The position numbers and the translations under genes are program-made. Shown in pieces: positions 10,182-19,175 of a DNA stretch of 64,000 nucleotides. Below the pieces are notes generated by a model. The model was not told where the DNA came from and did not search any database. It saw nothing but the letters and a program-made list of their open reading frames with translations. Each line of letters begins with the position of its first letter. Positions within the stretch are counted from its first letter, which is position 1. Origin of the DNA: JAUVPY01 sp034412795 (GTDB lineage: Bacteria; Chloroflexota; Anaerolineae; 4572-78; NAK82); NCBI GenBank assembly GCA_034412795.1, contig DAOUMD010000034.1, positions 1 to 64,000 of the forward strand, read 5' to 3'.

Positions 10182-10636
10182 AGCGTTTGATCTACCATTT
10201 CGGGATGGCTGGCCATCCAGTCGCGCAGGCGATAGGCGATTTGAAGAACATCTTCTATCTCTTCTCCGCAGATAGTGTACAGCTCCTCAGTGGAAACCTG
10301 GTCGTAGAAATGGACCAGTCGATTACGGTAGCCGGCCATTTCACGCAGCAAGTGAGCCTCTTCTACGCTCAACACACCTACTTCTCGGAGACCTTGAGGA
10401 ATGCCCTTGTATTCGCTGATAGCCATGCCAAACGCCTTTGCTAAAATATGGCGACCTATATCCAGTAGCGCTTCCAACGACCGCCTCAGGTATGACTCGG
10501 CGGCCGCTACATTGCGAGGATCTTGGACAAAAGCATCGAAATCGGTTAATGGTAAAGCACGAACCCCGACCACCATCTCTTCAATCCATGCCAGCCGGTT
10601 GGTGACAACCTTTTCACTGATCTTGCCAGGACTCAT
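10178..10636 (-). CDS. hepT: HepT-like toxin (HEPN RNase, DUF86)
   Basis: 152 residues. The HEPN signature R-X4-H-X-Y is intact: GYRNRLVHFYDQ with R104, H109 and Y111. The family are small helical RNases neutralised by an adjacent MntA-type nucleotidyltransferase that AMPylates the motif Tyr. The ATG at 10636 is chosen over an upstream in-frame start at 10651 because it gives an ATGA overlap with the upstream mntA-like gene and has GGAGAA eight bases before it. The gene also overlaps the next GT-C gene by 4 nt, so the pair is wired into the glycan locus. It could be a genuine toxin or a domesticated pair. Confidence 0.85.
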   Translation of the reverse strand: MSPGKISEKVVTNRLAWIEEMVVGVRALPLTDFDAFVQDPRNVAAAESYLRRSLEALLDIGRHILAKAFGMAISEYKGIPQGLREVGVLSVEEAHLLREMAGYRNRLVHFYDQVSTEELYTICGEEIEDVLQIAYRLRDWMASHPEMVDQTL

Positions 10637-11079
10637 GCACGTTTCTCCCAAAATACGCGTTGGCGACGTTCTCGTTCAAATGGAGCCAGGTCACCTGCGC
10701 GTCGCAGCACGTAGAGTTCATACTCATCCAATGCATAGGCATCACGCGCATACATCCGCTCGCCGGCCACAATATCCACCGCCAAGAAGGGACTGGCCTC
10801 TGGTAGTAGCACCAAGTCCACGCGACTCACGTCCCACACATCTTCCAGAGTAATAGCCAAGCGCACCTTGTCCCGTACCGTCAGCCGCTCCCCTACTGCG
10901 GGCACCACCCCTACATCCACGTCGGAAGGATGATTTGGGTCCAGCTCTCGCCCACCACGCAAAAAAGCAGCCACCTCTGTCGCCCGGCTACCAAACAGGT
11001 AGATGGCATCCAGGCCAAAACGCGTGGCGATATCCTCCAACGTAGCGACCTTATCCAGTTGACGGTCTGGAGCAGACAT
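10633..11079 (-). CDS. mntA: MntA-like minimal nucleotidyltransferase antitoxin
   Basis: 148 residues of the Pol-beta-type minimal nucleotidyltransferase fold. The catalytic GS (residues 30-31, LFGSRA) is followed by the DVD pair (D53, D55) and a third carboxylate D88 in RVDLVLL. The GS to DXD spacing is 21 residues rather than the usual ~10, with a basic/glycine-rich insert (FLRGGREL). The start at 11079 has GGGGAAAG upstream and lies downstream of a good promoter (11126-11154); the longer frame to 11154 would start upstream of that promoter's transcription start. Partner of HepT; expected to AMPylate it. Confidence 0.85.
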   Translation of the reverse strand: MSAPDRQLDKVATLEDIATRFGLDAIYLFGSRATEVAAFLRGGRELDPNHPSDVDVGVVPAVGERLTVRDKVRLAITLEDVWDVSRVDLVLLPEASPFLAVDIVAGERMYARDAYALDEYELYVLRRAGDLAPFERERRQRVFWEKRA

Positions 11080-11125
11080 CTCGCTTTCCCCGAGTCCTAA
11101 AGCAATCAGAGAGCCGGCTGGAGCT

Positions 11126-11154
11126 ATTCTAGCACGCCAAACGACCCCCGTCAA
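11126..11154 (-). promoter_or_regulatory. Sigma70-type promoter of the mntA-hepT pair
   Basis: On the minus strand TTGACG (11154-11149), a 17-bp spacer and TAGAAT (11131-11126). The predicted transcription start near 11119 leaves a leader of about 40 nt to the chosen mntA start. Confidence 0.6.
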
Positions 11155-11215
11155 CCAGAACGCGGCTTACTATTCCTCAGTCTCGCGGCTATTGATTCCT
11201 TTGCCTCTACTCTGA

Positions 11216-13585
11216 TCATTCCACAATGGGCAGCGATAAGGGCAACTCCAAATAATCTCCCACTGACGTTCCCGTCATATCAAATAACGGCAACCGCTCA
11301 CCTGTATCAGCACGATAAATACCTACTATGAGCTGGTAGTCGCCGGGGGACAGATCATCTGGAATAGGCACGGCCCACTCATCGACCACCACTTCACCAC
11401 GCGCCCACTGACTGGTGGGCACCCAAGGCTGGGCATCGTTGCCAGCCAGCCGGTTCCCCGCCGAGTCCACCACGTGAATAAAGACGGTGTAATCGGCCAA
11501 TGCGAGAGGCGCTGCCTGCCAGACCAGGCTCAGCGTGCTCGTCGAGGCATCGAACGTGTACCCAACCAGTTGCAACTGCCCTCCAAAATTGGCGTTCAAT
11601 CGTTCGTCAACATCCGGTGAGTAAAACCGCCGCGCTTCCACCCTGCCCAGCGGACGGCCATCCACCAGCAGGCCATAACTGCCACGCGGCAGATCCGGCG
11701 AAATGCTCAACTCGTGTTGGCTAATGATTAGATCATCTGACCGACGTTCTAGCTGGGCCAGCGCCTCGGCAAACACATCATTGCTACGCTCGCTGGGACG
11801 GCGGGTGAGGTCGTCCAAGGGCTGTACTGTCAACCGAGAAGGATCCCTCGGCAGGTCATCTCCGGCCAGCCACAGCACATCCACCATCACTTCTTGGCCG
11901 ATAGGCAGGTACGCATAATCGAGTCTGAAGGCCAGCGGCTTGGGCAGAATGCCGATGTCGAAAGCAGCTTCGTTGGCCATAGCCGGTTGCATACCTGGCC
12001 CCGAATATATCCGCGCATACTCGATGCCATCCAGCCAAACGGTCTGCAAAGGTTCCTTGGCATCAAAATAGCGCAAGATGCCAGGCAAGGGATAGCCTCC
12101 CTGAGCCTGCTTCAGGTAAAGTACCACAAAATCCAAGCCACCATCCGTCACATCCCTGATCTTGCCCCGAAAGAAGGGGGCCACTGCCGAGGCATAATAC
12201 GAACCTACTCGCAAAGCCGGGGCATCCGGCTGCTCATCCAACCACTGACCTACCTGGTCCAGTCCCTCACCCCAGCCAATCTTCACCAACCTCGGTGCAG
12301 TCAACGACCCGCCTAACAAAGGGTTGAAATAAGTGAGGTAATAAGGATAGGTGATTAAAGCCGGCAGCACGACAAGCAGCACCAGAGCCCCGAATATCGA
12401 ATATTGGTACCTTCGCTGATTTCCCAATTTCCCAATTTGGACGATGCCTGCCGCAGCGAGCAAATAGAGGGCAGGCCAGGCAGGGAAGATATAACGGTTG
12501 CTGCGTTTGCCTCCCATAGTCATGAAAACCGTGAACAGCACCGCAAAGACCAGCAACCAGCATTCGAAGGATGATACCTTGCGCCGCCTGGATACAGCCA
12601 GCCACAGCCAGGCGATCATCCCCAACATAGCCAGAGGCGAAACCTTAAACGCTCCATTAACCAGATAGTAGAAGGGACCCAGATTGGGAACTAGCCAATA
12701 GCCTTCGGCCTCGGCCTCCACCTTATCCGTCGCCGAGAGGAAAGCATTGTGCACCACACTGTAGGGCGCATCAATCAGGTTTACCCAGCCAGCGGGCCAC
12801 ACCACCACGAACACAACCCAGGCGACCGCCAGCCATACCGCCAACCGGAGTAGCCAAACACGCACCGAAGCGCCTCGGCGCCAGGCTTCGACCACGATCA
12901 CCAACCCCACGAAAGGAACCAGGAAGAAGGCCGGTGACTTGCTGAGCCAGGCAAGCCCGGCCAATACCCCGGAGGCGACCAGCCAGCCCCATCCAAAACG
13001 GGAAGACGTGCGCTCCTCTTCGCCGCCTCCCCGCAGGGCCAGCAAGAAAGCTAACAGCGAAAGACCGACGAACAATCCGGCGGGTGCATCGTGCCCCAAC
13101 ACGCGAGAGAGAGCAATAAAGTGAGGGTCAAGCGCCAACAGCAGAGCAAACAGCAAGGCTACCCACTCCGCCATCGCGCGACGAGCCAGGAGATAGAACA
13201 CTACCACGCCGGCCGAGGTAAGCAACACCATCGGCCAACGCACTGCGACCAGCACGTCCAAGTCAGCTCGGAATTCCGGCAGCGAGGCCAGCCAATCGGC
13301 GAAAGATATTCCCAGCTCAGCCTGGTGTAATGCGTAGTATGCGGCCAACCCCGTAGAGCCCAGCCAGGTGGTAGTAACAGCCGGAGTCAGGTTGACCACC
13401 GTACCCGCCGGGTCTCCACGCAGCAGCGCCCCCAGAAACTGCGCCGAGCGATAGACCCACTTAGCCTCGTCGGCCGTGGCAAAGACCCCCAGGCTGATGG
13501 CACGCGGTAACAGTGCCATCAGAAAAAGGGCCAGGCTAATCAGAGCAGTCATTCCCCGGTGTTCACCAGAATTCATAAGCCTCAC
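11216..13585 (-). CDS. GT-C (GT39/PMT-like) glycosyltransferase, HSR-GHDA subgroup
   Basis: 789 residues. Motifs: VFATADEAKWVYRSAQFL, SRVLGHDAPAGLFVGLS, KRSNRYIFPAWP, YPYYLTYFNPLLGG and GWGEGLDQVGQWLD. Of the C-terminal ~220 residues, the first part is a degraded module and the second is a good one (ADYTVFIHVVDSAG, PTSQWARGEVVVDEW, SPGDYQLIVGIYRADTGERLPLF). The start is uncertain: GTG 13585, ATG 13576 or ATG 13552 are all in frame, and the first two overlap the upstream SGNH gene. A short 8-nt repeat tract (12416-12441) encodes QIGKLGNQ, in the same loop that carries repeats in three paralogues. Confidence 0.85.
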   Translation of the reverse strand: MRLMNSGEHRGMTALISLALFLMALLPRAISLGVFATADEAKWVYRSAQFLGALLRGDPAGTVVNLTPAVTTTWLGSTGLAAYYALHQAELGISFADWLASLPEFRADLDVLVAVRWPMVLLTSAGVVVFYLLARRAMAEWVALLFALLLALDPHFIALSRVLGHDAPAGLFVGLSLLAFLLALRGGGEEERTSSRFGWGWLVASGVLAGLAWLSKSPAFFLVPFVGLVIVVEAWRRGASVRVWLLRLAVWLAVAWVVFVVVWPAGWVNLIDAPYSVVHNAFLSATDKVEAEAEGYWLVPNLGPFYYLVNGAFKVSPLAMLGMIAWLWLAVSRRRKVSSFECWLLVFAVLFTVFMTMGGKRSNRYIFPAWPALYLLAAAGIVQIGKLGNQRRYQYSIFGALVLLVVLPALITYPYYLTYFNPLLGGSLTAPRLVKIGWGEGLDQVGQWLDEQPDAPALRVGSYYASAVAPFFRGKIRDVTDGGLDFVVLYLKQAQGGYPLPGILRYFDAKEPLQTVWLDGIEYARIYSGPGMQPAMANEAAFDIGILPKPLAFRLDYAYLPIGQEVMVDVLWLAGDDLPRDPSRLTVQPLDDLTRRPSERSNDVFAEALAQLERRSDDLIISQHELSISPDLPRGSYGLLVDGRPLGRVEARRFYSPDVDERLNANFGGQLQLVGYTFDASTSTLSLVWQAAPLALADYTVFIHVVDSAGNRLAGNDAQPWVPTSQWARGEVVVDEWAVPIPDDLSPGDYQLIVGIYRADTGERLPLFDMTGTSVGDYLELPLSLPIVE

Positions 13586-14750
13586 TCAACCATTTGTAAA
13601 CTGATTCCGCAGCAAGGCGATTACCTGCCACATTCCAGTGCTTGTCCTGTTCAAAGCGAAGCAACTCCCCTGTCCGATCAGAATACTCGACGAATGGAGG
13701 CAACAGATCCAATACTTCGATGCCCTCACTGGATAATTCTTCCGCAAGAAACTGGTTTGGGGAGGGAATTTCCTCCGCCCGTCTCATAAATGAGAGCCTT
13801 TGGTAAACTTCCTCCCGCTCGCTCGAACTCATCAATGTGAAATCGATAAGATCTGACGGACTGATGAGAACAACCGCAAACTCCGCCCCATCTTTTTTTA
13901 CTTCTTCTTCGAGCTGTCTGATGAGGGCGATGGTAAGTTGCAAGGAGTATTCGAAATACTCATTCTCTTGAACATAATATTCCAACGCAGAAACACCGGG
14001 TGGGCTGGTAGCAAGCAGGGGCTCTACCTGAGTATACAGGCGAGAAGATTGATAAATCCTGCCTAACACGTTGCTTAATACCTTCTTGCCAAAGGGACAC
14101 TCGTCGATAGGAGGACTTACACCCGGGGCAAAAAGCCAGGGGGCAGCATCGAGTTGGTCTCCGCAAAGGACAAAATAGGGTGTATAACAGTTTCGACCGT
14201 TGAGCGTAAGGCCCCTACCTGGCAGGTTATCGCCTATATCGTTACCTATGTAAAACATCAACAACACCAGGTCCGGCTGGTAATCTCGTCCTTCAGTGCG
14301 ATAGTAAAGCAATTCTTGCCCCGTGCCCCAGGCGTCTACGCCGGCACTTATCACCTCGAAATGCTGGGAGGAATCTTTACTATTCAAGAGATCCTCTAAC
14401 ACCTGATGAGAGGTTTCGGCCTGTCTCACCTGGTGCGCCCGAATGAAAGAGTCACCAAGCATCAGAATGCGATAAGTGTCTTCCGGTTTCGATCGCGCAT
14501 GCACTTCATCATGCATACCATCGCCGTTCAATTTCAGGTCGTGGACATAATCGTCGGTGGCAACTGTAGTCTCAAAGAAAGGTCTCCCTCGCCAGCCCAG
14601 TTGATTTGAACAGACATCGGCGGTGTCACCCACGTCATCGTAAGGCGGAGGCAGTAGCCTCGCCCCCAATTCGAGCAAAACGAGAGCAACTAACACTCCT
14701 CCCATTGCTATTAACACGTTTTGGAAAACCTTCCTAACCTGTTTAGGCAT
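13563..14750 (-). CDS. Membrane-anchored SGNH/GDSL hydrolase family protein
   Basis: 395 residues, ATG with AGGAG upstream. An N-terminal signal anchor (VLIAMGGVLVALVLLELGARLL) suggests an extracytoplasmic enzyme. SGNH blocks are visible: block I LMLGDSF with the nucleophile Ser, block II AGVDAWGTGQ with Gly, block III YIGNDIGDN with Asn, and block V DKHWNVAGN with the Asp-X-X-His pair. The family includes esterases and O-acyl-transfer enzymes acting on polysaccharides. In this locus it may add or remove acyl groups on the surface glycan, but that role is inferred from context only. It lies 11 nt downstream of a GT-C gene. Confidence 0.8.
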   Translation of the reverse strand: MPKQVRKVFQNVLIAMGGVLVALVLLELGARLLPPPYDDVGDTADVCSNQLGWRGRPFFETTVATDDYVHDLKLNGDGMHDEVHARSKPEDTYRILMLGDSFIRAHQVRQAETSHQVLEDLLNSKDSSQHFEVISAGVDAWGTGQELLYYRTEGRDYQPDLVLLMFYIGNDIGDNLPGRGLTLNGRNCYTPYFVLCGDQLDAAPWLFAPGVSPPIDECPFGKKVLSNVLGRIYQSSRLYTQVEPLLATSPPGVSALEYYVQENEYFEYSLQLTIALIRQLEEEVKKDGAEFAVVLISPSDLIDFTLMSSSEREEVYQRLSFMRRAEEIPSPNQFLAEELSSEGIEVLDLLPPFVEYSDRTGELLRFEQDKHWNVAGNRLAAESVYKWLSEAYEFW

Positions 14751-14761
14751 CAGTTCTCCTA

Positions 14762-16969
14762 TTATTCCACCTGCACTTCTCCCAGCGGAATCTGGCCACT
14801 ACCATCTACTATCAGGGGCGCCAACGTCTCAGGGTGATAAACAATCACCTGTAACTCATACTGCCCCGGCGGCACCTCGGGCAGAAGGTAATACTCATTG
14901 ACCGTCTCCGACGGCCACAGGCTGGTGCCCTGATGCCAGTTATGACGTAGAAACCGGTCTTTCTGGGCCACCAAACTACCGTCGGCTGCCACCAACCGCA
15001 GCGAAGCCTTATAATCCGCGTCCATCGCCGCCAGCGGTGCCCAGCGTAAAGCTACGGCGACTGTGTCCCCTATCACCGAAAGATCAGCCGCCTCCAACCG
15101 AAGCACGTCACCGAAGTTGGCCCCCACCTCATCCTCGATGGTTGGCAACACAAAGGCCGTGTGCGCCGCTGGCAAAGCCCACGTCTCAATCCGATAGACC
15201 GGATATATCTCCTCATCCACCAACTGGCCGGCTCTCGCCAGCAAAAATGTCACCACTTCCCGTTCATCGGCACCAGCGTGCTTATCTTGTAGCCATCTGA
15301 CTACGCGAAGGATCCTGTGTCCATCTGCAACCTCCGTCAGTCGAGCCGGGACCGTCATTTCATCCACCGGCACGTAATGGTACGGAGTATCGCCTTGATA
15401 CAGGAAATCCAGCGTATAATGACGCGCCTCATTCCCTGCCCGCGAGTCCATAGGAATGACGTAAACCGCTGCCGGATCCCTCTCTGATGCCATTTGTTCT
15501 ATCAACTCCAGGGCGTAGACGTCGTAGGTCATATACAGCTCAGGCAATCGCGCCCAGCGCCCAAAATAGTCCCGCGCTGTCGCCAACGCAATGATCAGAA
15601 AAACCAAAGCAACCAGCCACTCAGCATATCTTACAAACGGCGCATCACAAAGCTTCCGCAGATTTGCAGATTTGCAGATTTGCAGATTTGCAGATTTGAC
15701 ATTTGATATTTGACTCAGCCCTATCGCCACCAAAATATACGTGGCCGGCGCCGCGCCAATGATGCGCAGGTGATGCGGCGCGTCCTCAGGTGCCAGGATA
15801 CCTGGCAGGAGCATCACCAACCACCAACAAAGGAGCAGAAGATGGGCAGCAGGAAGTAATCTATCGGTCTTTCCTGAAGAGAGAGTAGGAGAAGCTGATC
15901 GGCCAGATGAGGAAGGCAACCCGGAGGTCCAGCCGATTGCATACCGCACAACGCGCCATACGGAAACAGCCACACCCAGCCAGAAGAATAAGGCCAAAAA
16001 CAGACCAAGCATAGGGCGACCGGGAAGGTTAGCAATTGGATTCGGATCGCCGGTGATGGCAGCAAAAGTACCGAAGGTACTAAGCGTCACGCGCAGCAGC
16101 GCGCGCCCCAAGTCACCCTCATTCCACGTAGGATTAAAGATAGACACAACCCCAGCCCGCTCGAAGAAAGCTTCCGGGTGTTGAGCGAAGAATACGAACA
16201 GCGGCAATAAAACCACCAGGGCAGCGAGGACCGAGACAGCTAATCCCCTGATATGACGAACCATCAGCGGCTGTACGCCGCGTAGCCAGGCCAACCCCGC
16301 TTCGGCTGCGAAAAAGAGGATAAGTACGATCGGGACAAAACGCCCAGGCAAATAGGTATAGGCCGCCAGTCCAATCAGGGCTCCTGCGCCGGCAAAATGG
16401 AGCCAGTATCTGGTGGTCCCCCCTTCCACAGATTCAGAAATCCGCAAGACCCGCCACAGCCAGGCCACAGCCAATACTTCGACGGCCGGCAACGCCAGGG
16501 CCCGAAAGGCAACTCTGCTGAAGGCCACATGCCAGAAGGCAGTCGCCAATCCCAGGGCAGCGAACAAAGGCAGTAGCCGGGAAATCTTTTTTTCACGTTC
16601 GGAAGTCGGCGTTGCGACGAACATCTCCCAGGCCAGCCAATACGTACCGGCCACGGTGATGACGCCCATTGTCGCCGCGTAGAGGCGCAGGGCCAGGGAA
16701 GTTGGGCCAAAGAGTCCAATGAGGGGCTGAAGCAAGTACACGATGAGCGGTTCTTTTCCCCCACCGATGGGCCACCACAGCCGATACTGGCCATTAGCTA
16801 CATCCATTGCGGCGACGCCATTACCCGCTTCGTCAAAACTCAGGCCAGGCGGAACCGACGTTAGCCCAGGATAGCGCAACAAGGCAGCTACGACGAGTAC
16901 CAACGCCAGACTCACCCACGGCGATTTCCACCAGTGTTCCAGGCGGCTCAAGGTCATTTTGTCACTCAT
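14762..16969 (-). CDS. GT-C glycosyltransferase with C-terminal module
   Basis: 735 residues from ATG 16969, which overlaps the upstream gene by 8 nt (ATGAGTGA); an in-frame start at 17065 would add 32 residues lying over the upstream gene and is less likely. The first loop is GLSFDEAGNGVAAMDVANG followed by GGGKEPLIVYLLQPL, typical of another GT39 branch. Around ten further helices follow. The cytoplasmic loop after the segment AATYILVAIGL carries an octapeptide repeat KSANLQIC encoded by five exact GCAGATTT copies. The C-terminal module starts near LRLEAADLSVIGD and contains DADYKASLRLV and PPGQYELQVIVYHPETLAPL. Confidence 0.85.
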   Translation of the reverse strand: MSDKMTLSRLEHWWKSPWVSLALVLVVAALLRYPGLTSVPPGLSFDEAGNGVAAMDVANGQYRLWWPIGGGKEPLIVYLLQPLIGLFGPTSLALRLYAATMGVITVAGTYWLAWEMFVATPTSEREKKISRLLPLFAALGLATAFWHVAFSRVAFRALALPAVEVLAVAWLWRVLRISESVEGGTTRYWLHFAGAGALIGLAAYTYLPGRFVPIVLILFFAAEAGLAWLRGVQPLMVRHIRGLAVSVLAALVVLLPLFVFFAQHPEAFFERAGVVSIFNPTWNEGDLGRALLRVTLSTFGTFAAITGDPNPIANLPGRPMLGLFLALFFWLGVAVSVWRVVRYAIGWTSGLPSSSGRSASPTLSSGKTDRLLPAAHLLLLCWWLVMLLPGILAPEDAPHHLRIIGAAPATYILVAIGLSQISNVKSANLQICKSANLRKLCDAPFVRYAEWLVALVFLIIALATARDYFGRWARLPELYMTYDVYALELIEQMASERDPAAVYVIPMDSRAGNEARHYTLDFLYQGDTPYHYVPVDEMTVPARLTEVADGHRILRVVRWLQDKHAGADEREVVTFLLARAGQLVDEEIYPVYRIETWALPAAHTAFVLPTIEDEVGANFGDVLRLEAADLSVIGDTVAVALRWAPLAAMDADYKASLRLVAADGSLVAQKDRFLRHNWHQGTSLWPSETVNEYYLLPEVPPGQYELQVIVYHPETLAPLIVDGSGQIPLGEVQVE
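15658..15714. repeat. Five exact copies of GCAGATTT plus degenerate tail inside a GT-C gene
   Basis: 15658-15697 holds five perfect copies of GCAGATTT, followed by ATTTGATATTTGA-type words. Read on the minus strand, three units (24 nt) give eight codons, so the protein shows the octapeptide KSANLQIC. Confidence 0.9.
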
Positions 16970-19175
16970 CGCGTCCTTCTGCAAAAGGAAGATCGAGCGG
17001 CGCGCCAAGAGCTTCTCCGCTCTCGGCGTCGTAGACCACCACCTGGACCCGATCCACCGTCGCACCGGGCGGCACTTCTAGCGTATGAACGTCCTTTACG
17101 TAGTCTCCTTGTCGCAATTGGCTGGTGGGTAGCAGGCCACCGCCGGGCCAGCCATCGTGCTGCGCCAGCCAGGTGCCATCCGGCGCCACCACGCGCACGC
17201 TCACGGTATAATCAGACTTCATCGGCACCAGCGCCTGCCAGTACATAACAATTTCCGGATTATGGATTAGAGGCTGGGAACTTGGAGCTTGCTGATCTGT
17301 CGATTCGCTGATTTGCTGATTTGTTGATTTGCTAATTTGCTGATTTGGTACCCGGTACCCTGCCAGGCGTAGCCGATCACCAAAGCCGACGTTGGTCAAG
17401 GTGGCGTCCGGCGGTACCTCTGTGGTTATCAGTTTAGGCCCGGGATAGATCCGAGCATAGGGCGCGCCCAACACATGCACCGTGTGCTCTGGGTCCATCG
17501 CCAAAAAGTGGCGCACAATCTCGGGGCTAGGGGCCAGACGCTGCATTTGAGACACGTACAGTATCACATAATCCGCCCGCAGGGCCACGTCGTTGGTATA
17601 AAAATTCTCACCCGTCCCCTTAAAGTACGGCAGAAAAGTCTGGGCCGGAACCGACGCCACGTACAATTGATCCGCGTCTGAACGCCGATTTAGATACGCC
17701 GCAGCTTCCTCCATCCCCTCCCCCCAGCCGACCAGTGTGGTCTCGATGGCACACGACAGTCCCCCCATCAACGGGTTGAAGTAGGCCAGGTAATAGGGAT
17801 AGGCAGTGATCACGGGAAAGGCGTGGATGAGCAGAAGCAGTAACGGAAGCACAATGCGTACTGCGTACTGCGTACTGCGTATTATGAGTCGCTTATCCGC
17901 CCATCTACCGATTTGCTGATTTGCTGATTTGCTGATTTCTACGTAGGCGAAAGCGGCCAGCAAGTCCAGTATGGGAAGGAGGGGCAACAGGTAACGATCC
18001 TGTTTCTTGGGACTCAAGTTGCCGACAAGTAGCAGGCCCACGACGTAAAACCAAAGCAACGCGGCGGCGACATAATGGCTGGGCGGCCTGTCACCCTTCC
18101 TGGCCAGCGCCGCCCACCTGATCACAACCAACATCCCACTTAGTATTGCTCCAATCAGCGTGATGGGCGTCAGCCGGAAGGCAATGACGTAGGGATAGAA
18201 CCAGGGACCCGGGTTTAGCGTGGGCTGGCCCATGAAGAAGACCAGGTGCCCCTCTTCCACCTTGCCAAAGGTTTCGTCCAACATACGAAGGAGGGTTTCG
18301 ACCGGCCGTACCCACATCGCGGGCCACAGCACCACAAAAATATCAGCTGCCCCCCCCCCCCACAGTACCAAGTCAACGAGCCAACGCTTCGCCAGCAACC
18401 AGTCTAAGCGCTGCCCACGCCAGCTACTTAGCAGCCAATCCCCCACCGCCACGAAAATCACGAAGAGGACCATTACCTGACCCGGCGCTTTCGTCAATGC
18501 TGCCAATGCGCCCATCACCGCCGACAGGATCAGCCACCACCGCTCTTGTAATACCCCTTCTCTTTCCACCCCGGCCACACCGTGAGGGTTGTGGCGAGGG
18601 ATCTCTTGCAGATGGACCAGGAAGGCCAGTACCGATAGCCCCATAAAGACCGTCACTGGCGCATCGCCATGAGCTACGCGCGAGTGGGCCAGGTAGAAGG
18701 GATCGAAGGCAATGAACAGAGCACCCAGCAATGCGGTCCAGTGCCCAAATAGCCGTCGCGCCAACAGGTAGAACCCGGCAACGCCGCACGCCGTCAGAAG
18801 TGCATACGGCATACGGACGGCCACCATCGAATTTAAAACAGCATCCTGGATGTAGGTTGGGGACAGTTGATTAGATGCCCCGGACAGGCGAGCGATCACC
18901 CATTGAGCACCCAAGCCCAGCCCAGAAAGCCAACTAATCGTCACCCCGGGGTAGAAATGCCAGTATGTCTCTTGGAAATCGCTGCGCAAGAACGCAGCCA
19001 TAACATTGGCCGCCTCCTGCACAAAGAAAGGCTCATCCGTGGTAAGAAACAAGCGCAGACCAGGCAAGCGCGGGGCCAATGCCACTAAAAAGAGCAGAAG
19101 CGCCCAACCCACTGGCGAGAGTATTACCCTTCGACTTGCCCACCCATGCGACGTAGGCACAGGTGAATCTCTCAC
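16962..19175 (-). CDS. GT-C glycosyltransferase, HSR-GHDA subgroup, with G12 tract and two repeat loops
   Basis: 737 residues. Motifs: LFLTTDEPFFVQEAANVM, FYPGVTISWLSGLG, HSRVAHGDAPVTVFMGLS, KKQDRYLLPLLP, YPYYLAYFNPLMGG and GWGEGMEEAAAYLN. The C-terminal module has SDYTVSVRVVAPDG, PTSQLRQGDYVKD and VQVVVYDAESGE. Three oddities: a run of 12 G residues on the coding strand (18350-18361) encoding Gly-Gly-Gly where paralogues have Ser/Ala residues; repeat-coded loop ISKSANQQI plus STQYAVR before the next helix; and a second repeat-coded segment ISKSTNQQISEST between the membrane part and the module. All keep the frame open. It overlaps the next upstream gene by 4 nt. Confidence 0.85.
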   Translation of the reverse strand: MRDSPVPTSHGWASRRVILSPVGWALLLFLVALAPRLPGLRLFLTTDEPFFVQEAANVMAAFLRSDFQETYWHFYPGVTISWLSGLGLGAQWVIARLSGASNQLSPTYIQDAVLNSMVAVRMPYALLTACGVAGFYLLARRLFGHWTALLGALFIAFDPFYLAHSRVAHGDAPVTVFMGLSVLAFLVHLQEIPRHNPHGVAGVEREGVLQERWWLILSAVMGALAALTKAPGQVMVLFVIFVAVGDWLLSSWRGQRLDWLLAKRWLVDLVLWGGGAADIFVVLWPAMWVRPVETLLRMLDETFGKVEEGHLVFFMGQPTLNPGPWFYPYVIAFRLTPITLIGAILSGMLVVIRWAALARKGDRPPSHYVAAALLWFYVVGLLLVGNLSPKKQDRYLLPLLPILDLLAAFAYVEISKSANQQIGRWADKRLIIRSTQYAVRIVLPLLLLLIHAFPVITAYPYYLAYFNPLMGGLSCAIETTLVGWGEGMEEAAAYLNRRSDADQLYVASVPAQTFLPYFKGTGENFYTNDVALRADYVILYVSQMQRLAPSPEIVRHFLAMDPEHTVHVLGAPYARIYPGPKLITTEVPPDATLTNVGFGDRLRLAGYRVPNQQISKSTNQQISESTDQQAPSSQPLIHNPEIVMYWQALVPMKSDYTVSVRVVAPDGTWLAQHDGWPGGGLLPTSQLRQGDYVKDVHTLEVPPGATVDRVQVVVYDAESGEALGAPLDLPFAEGRDE
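17291..17346. repeat. Seven copies of GCTGATTT-type 8-nt unit inside a GT-C gene
   Basis: Seven 8-nt units (GCTGATCT, GTCGATTC, GCTGATTT twice, GTTGATTT, GCTAATTT, GCTGATTT). They encode the linker QQISKSTNQQISESTDQQ between membrane part and module. Confidence 0.85.
17855..17938. repeat. TGCGTAC x4 and GATTTGCT x4 repeats inside a GT-C gene
   Basis: 17855-17882 holds four copies of the 7-nt unit TGCGTAC (last TGCGTAT); 17907-17938 holds four copies of the 8-nt unit GCTGATTT (first ACCGATTT). Both lie in one cytoplasmic loop. Confidence 0.85.
18350..18361. repeat. Homopolymer tract C12 (G12 on coding strand) inside a GT-C gene
   Basis: Twelve consecutive C on the plus strand, read as TGG GGG GGG GGG GCA on the coding strand. 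Long poly-G tracts are known slippage sites; a change of one base would truncate the glycosyltransferase after about 280 residues. Confidence 0.9.

Noticed and set aside
10636..10651. Longer HepT start at 10651
   Set aside because: Would translate its own ribosome binding site; the ATGA overlap at 10636 is the better start.
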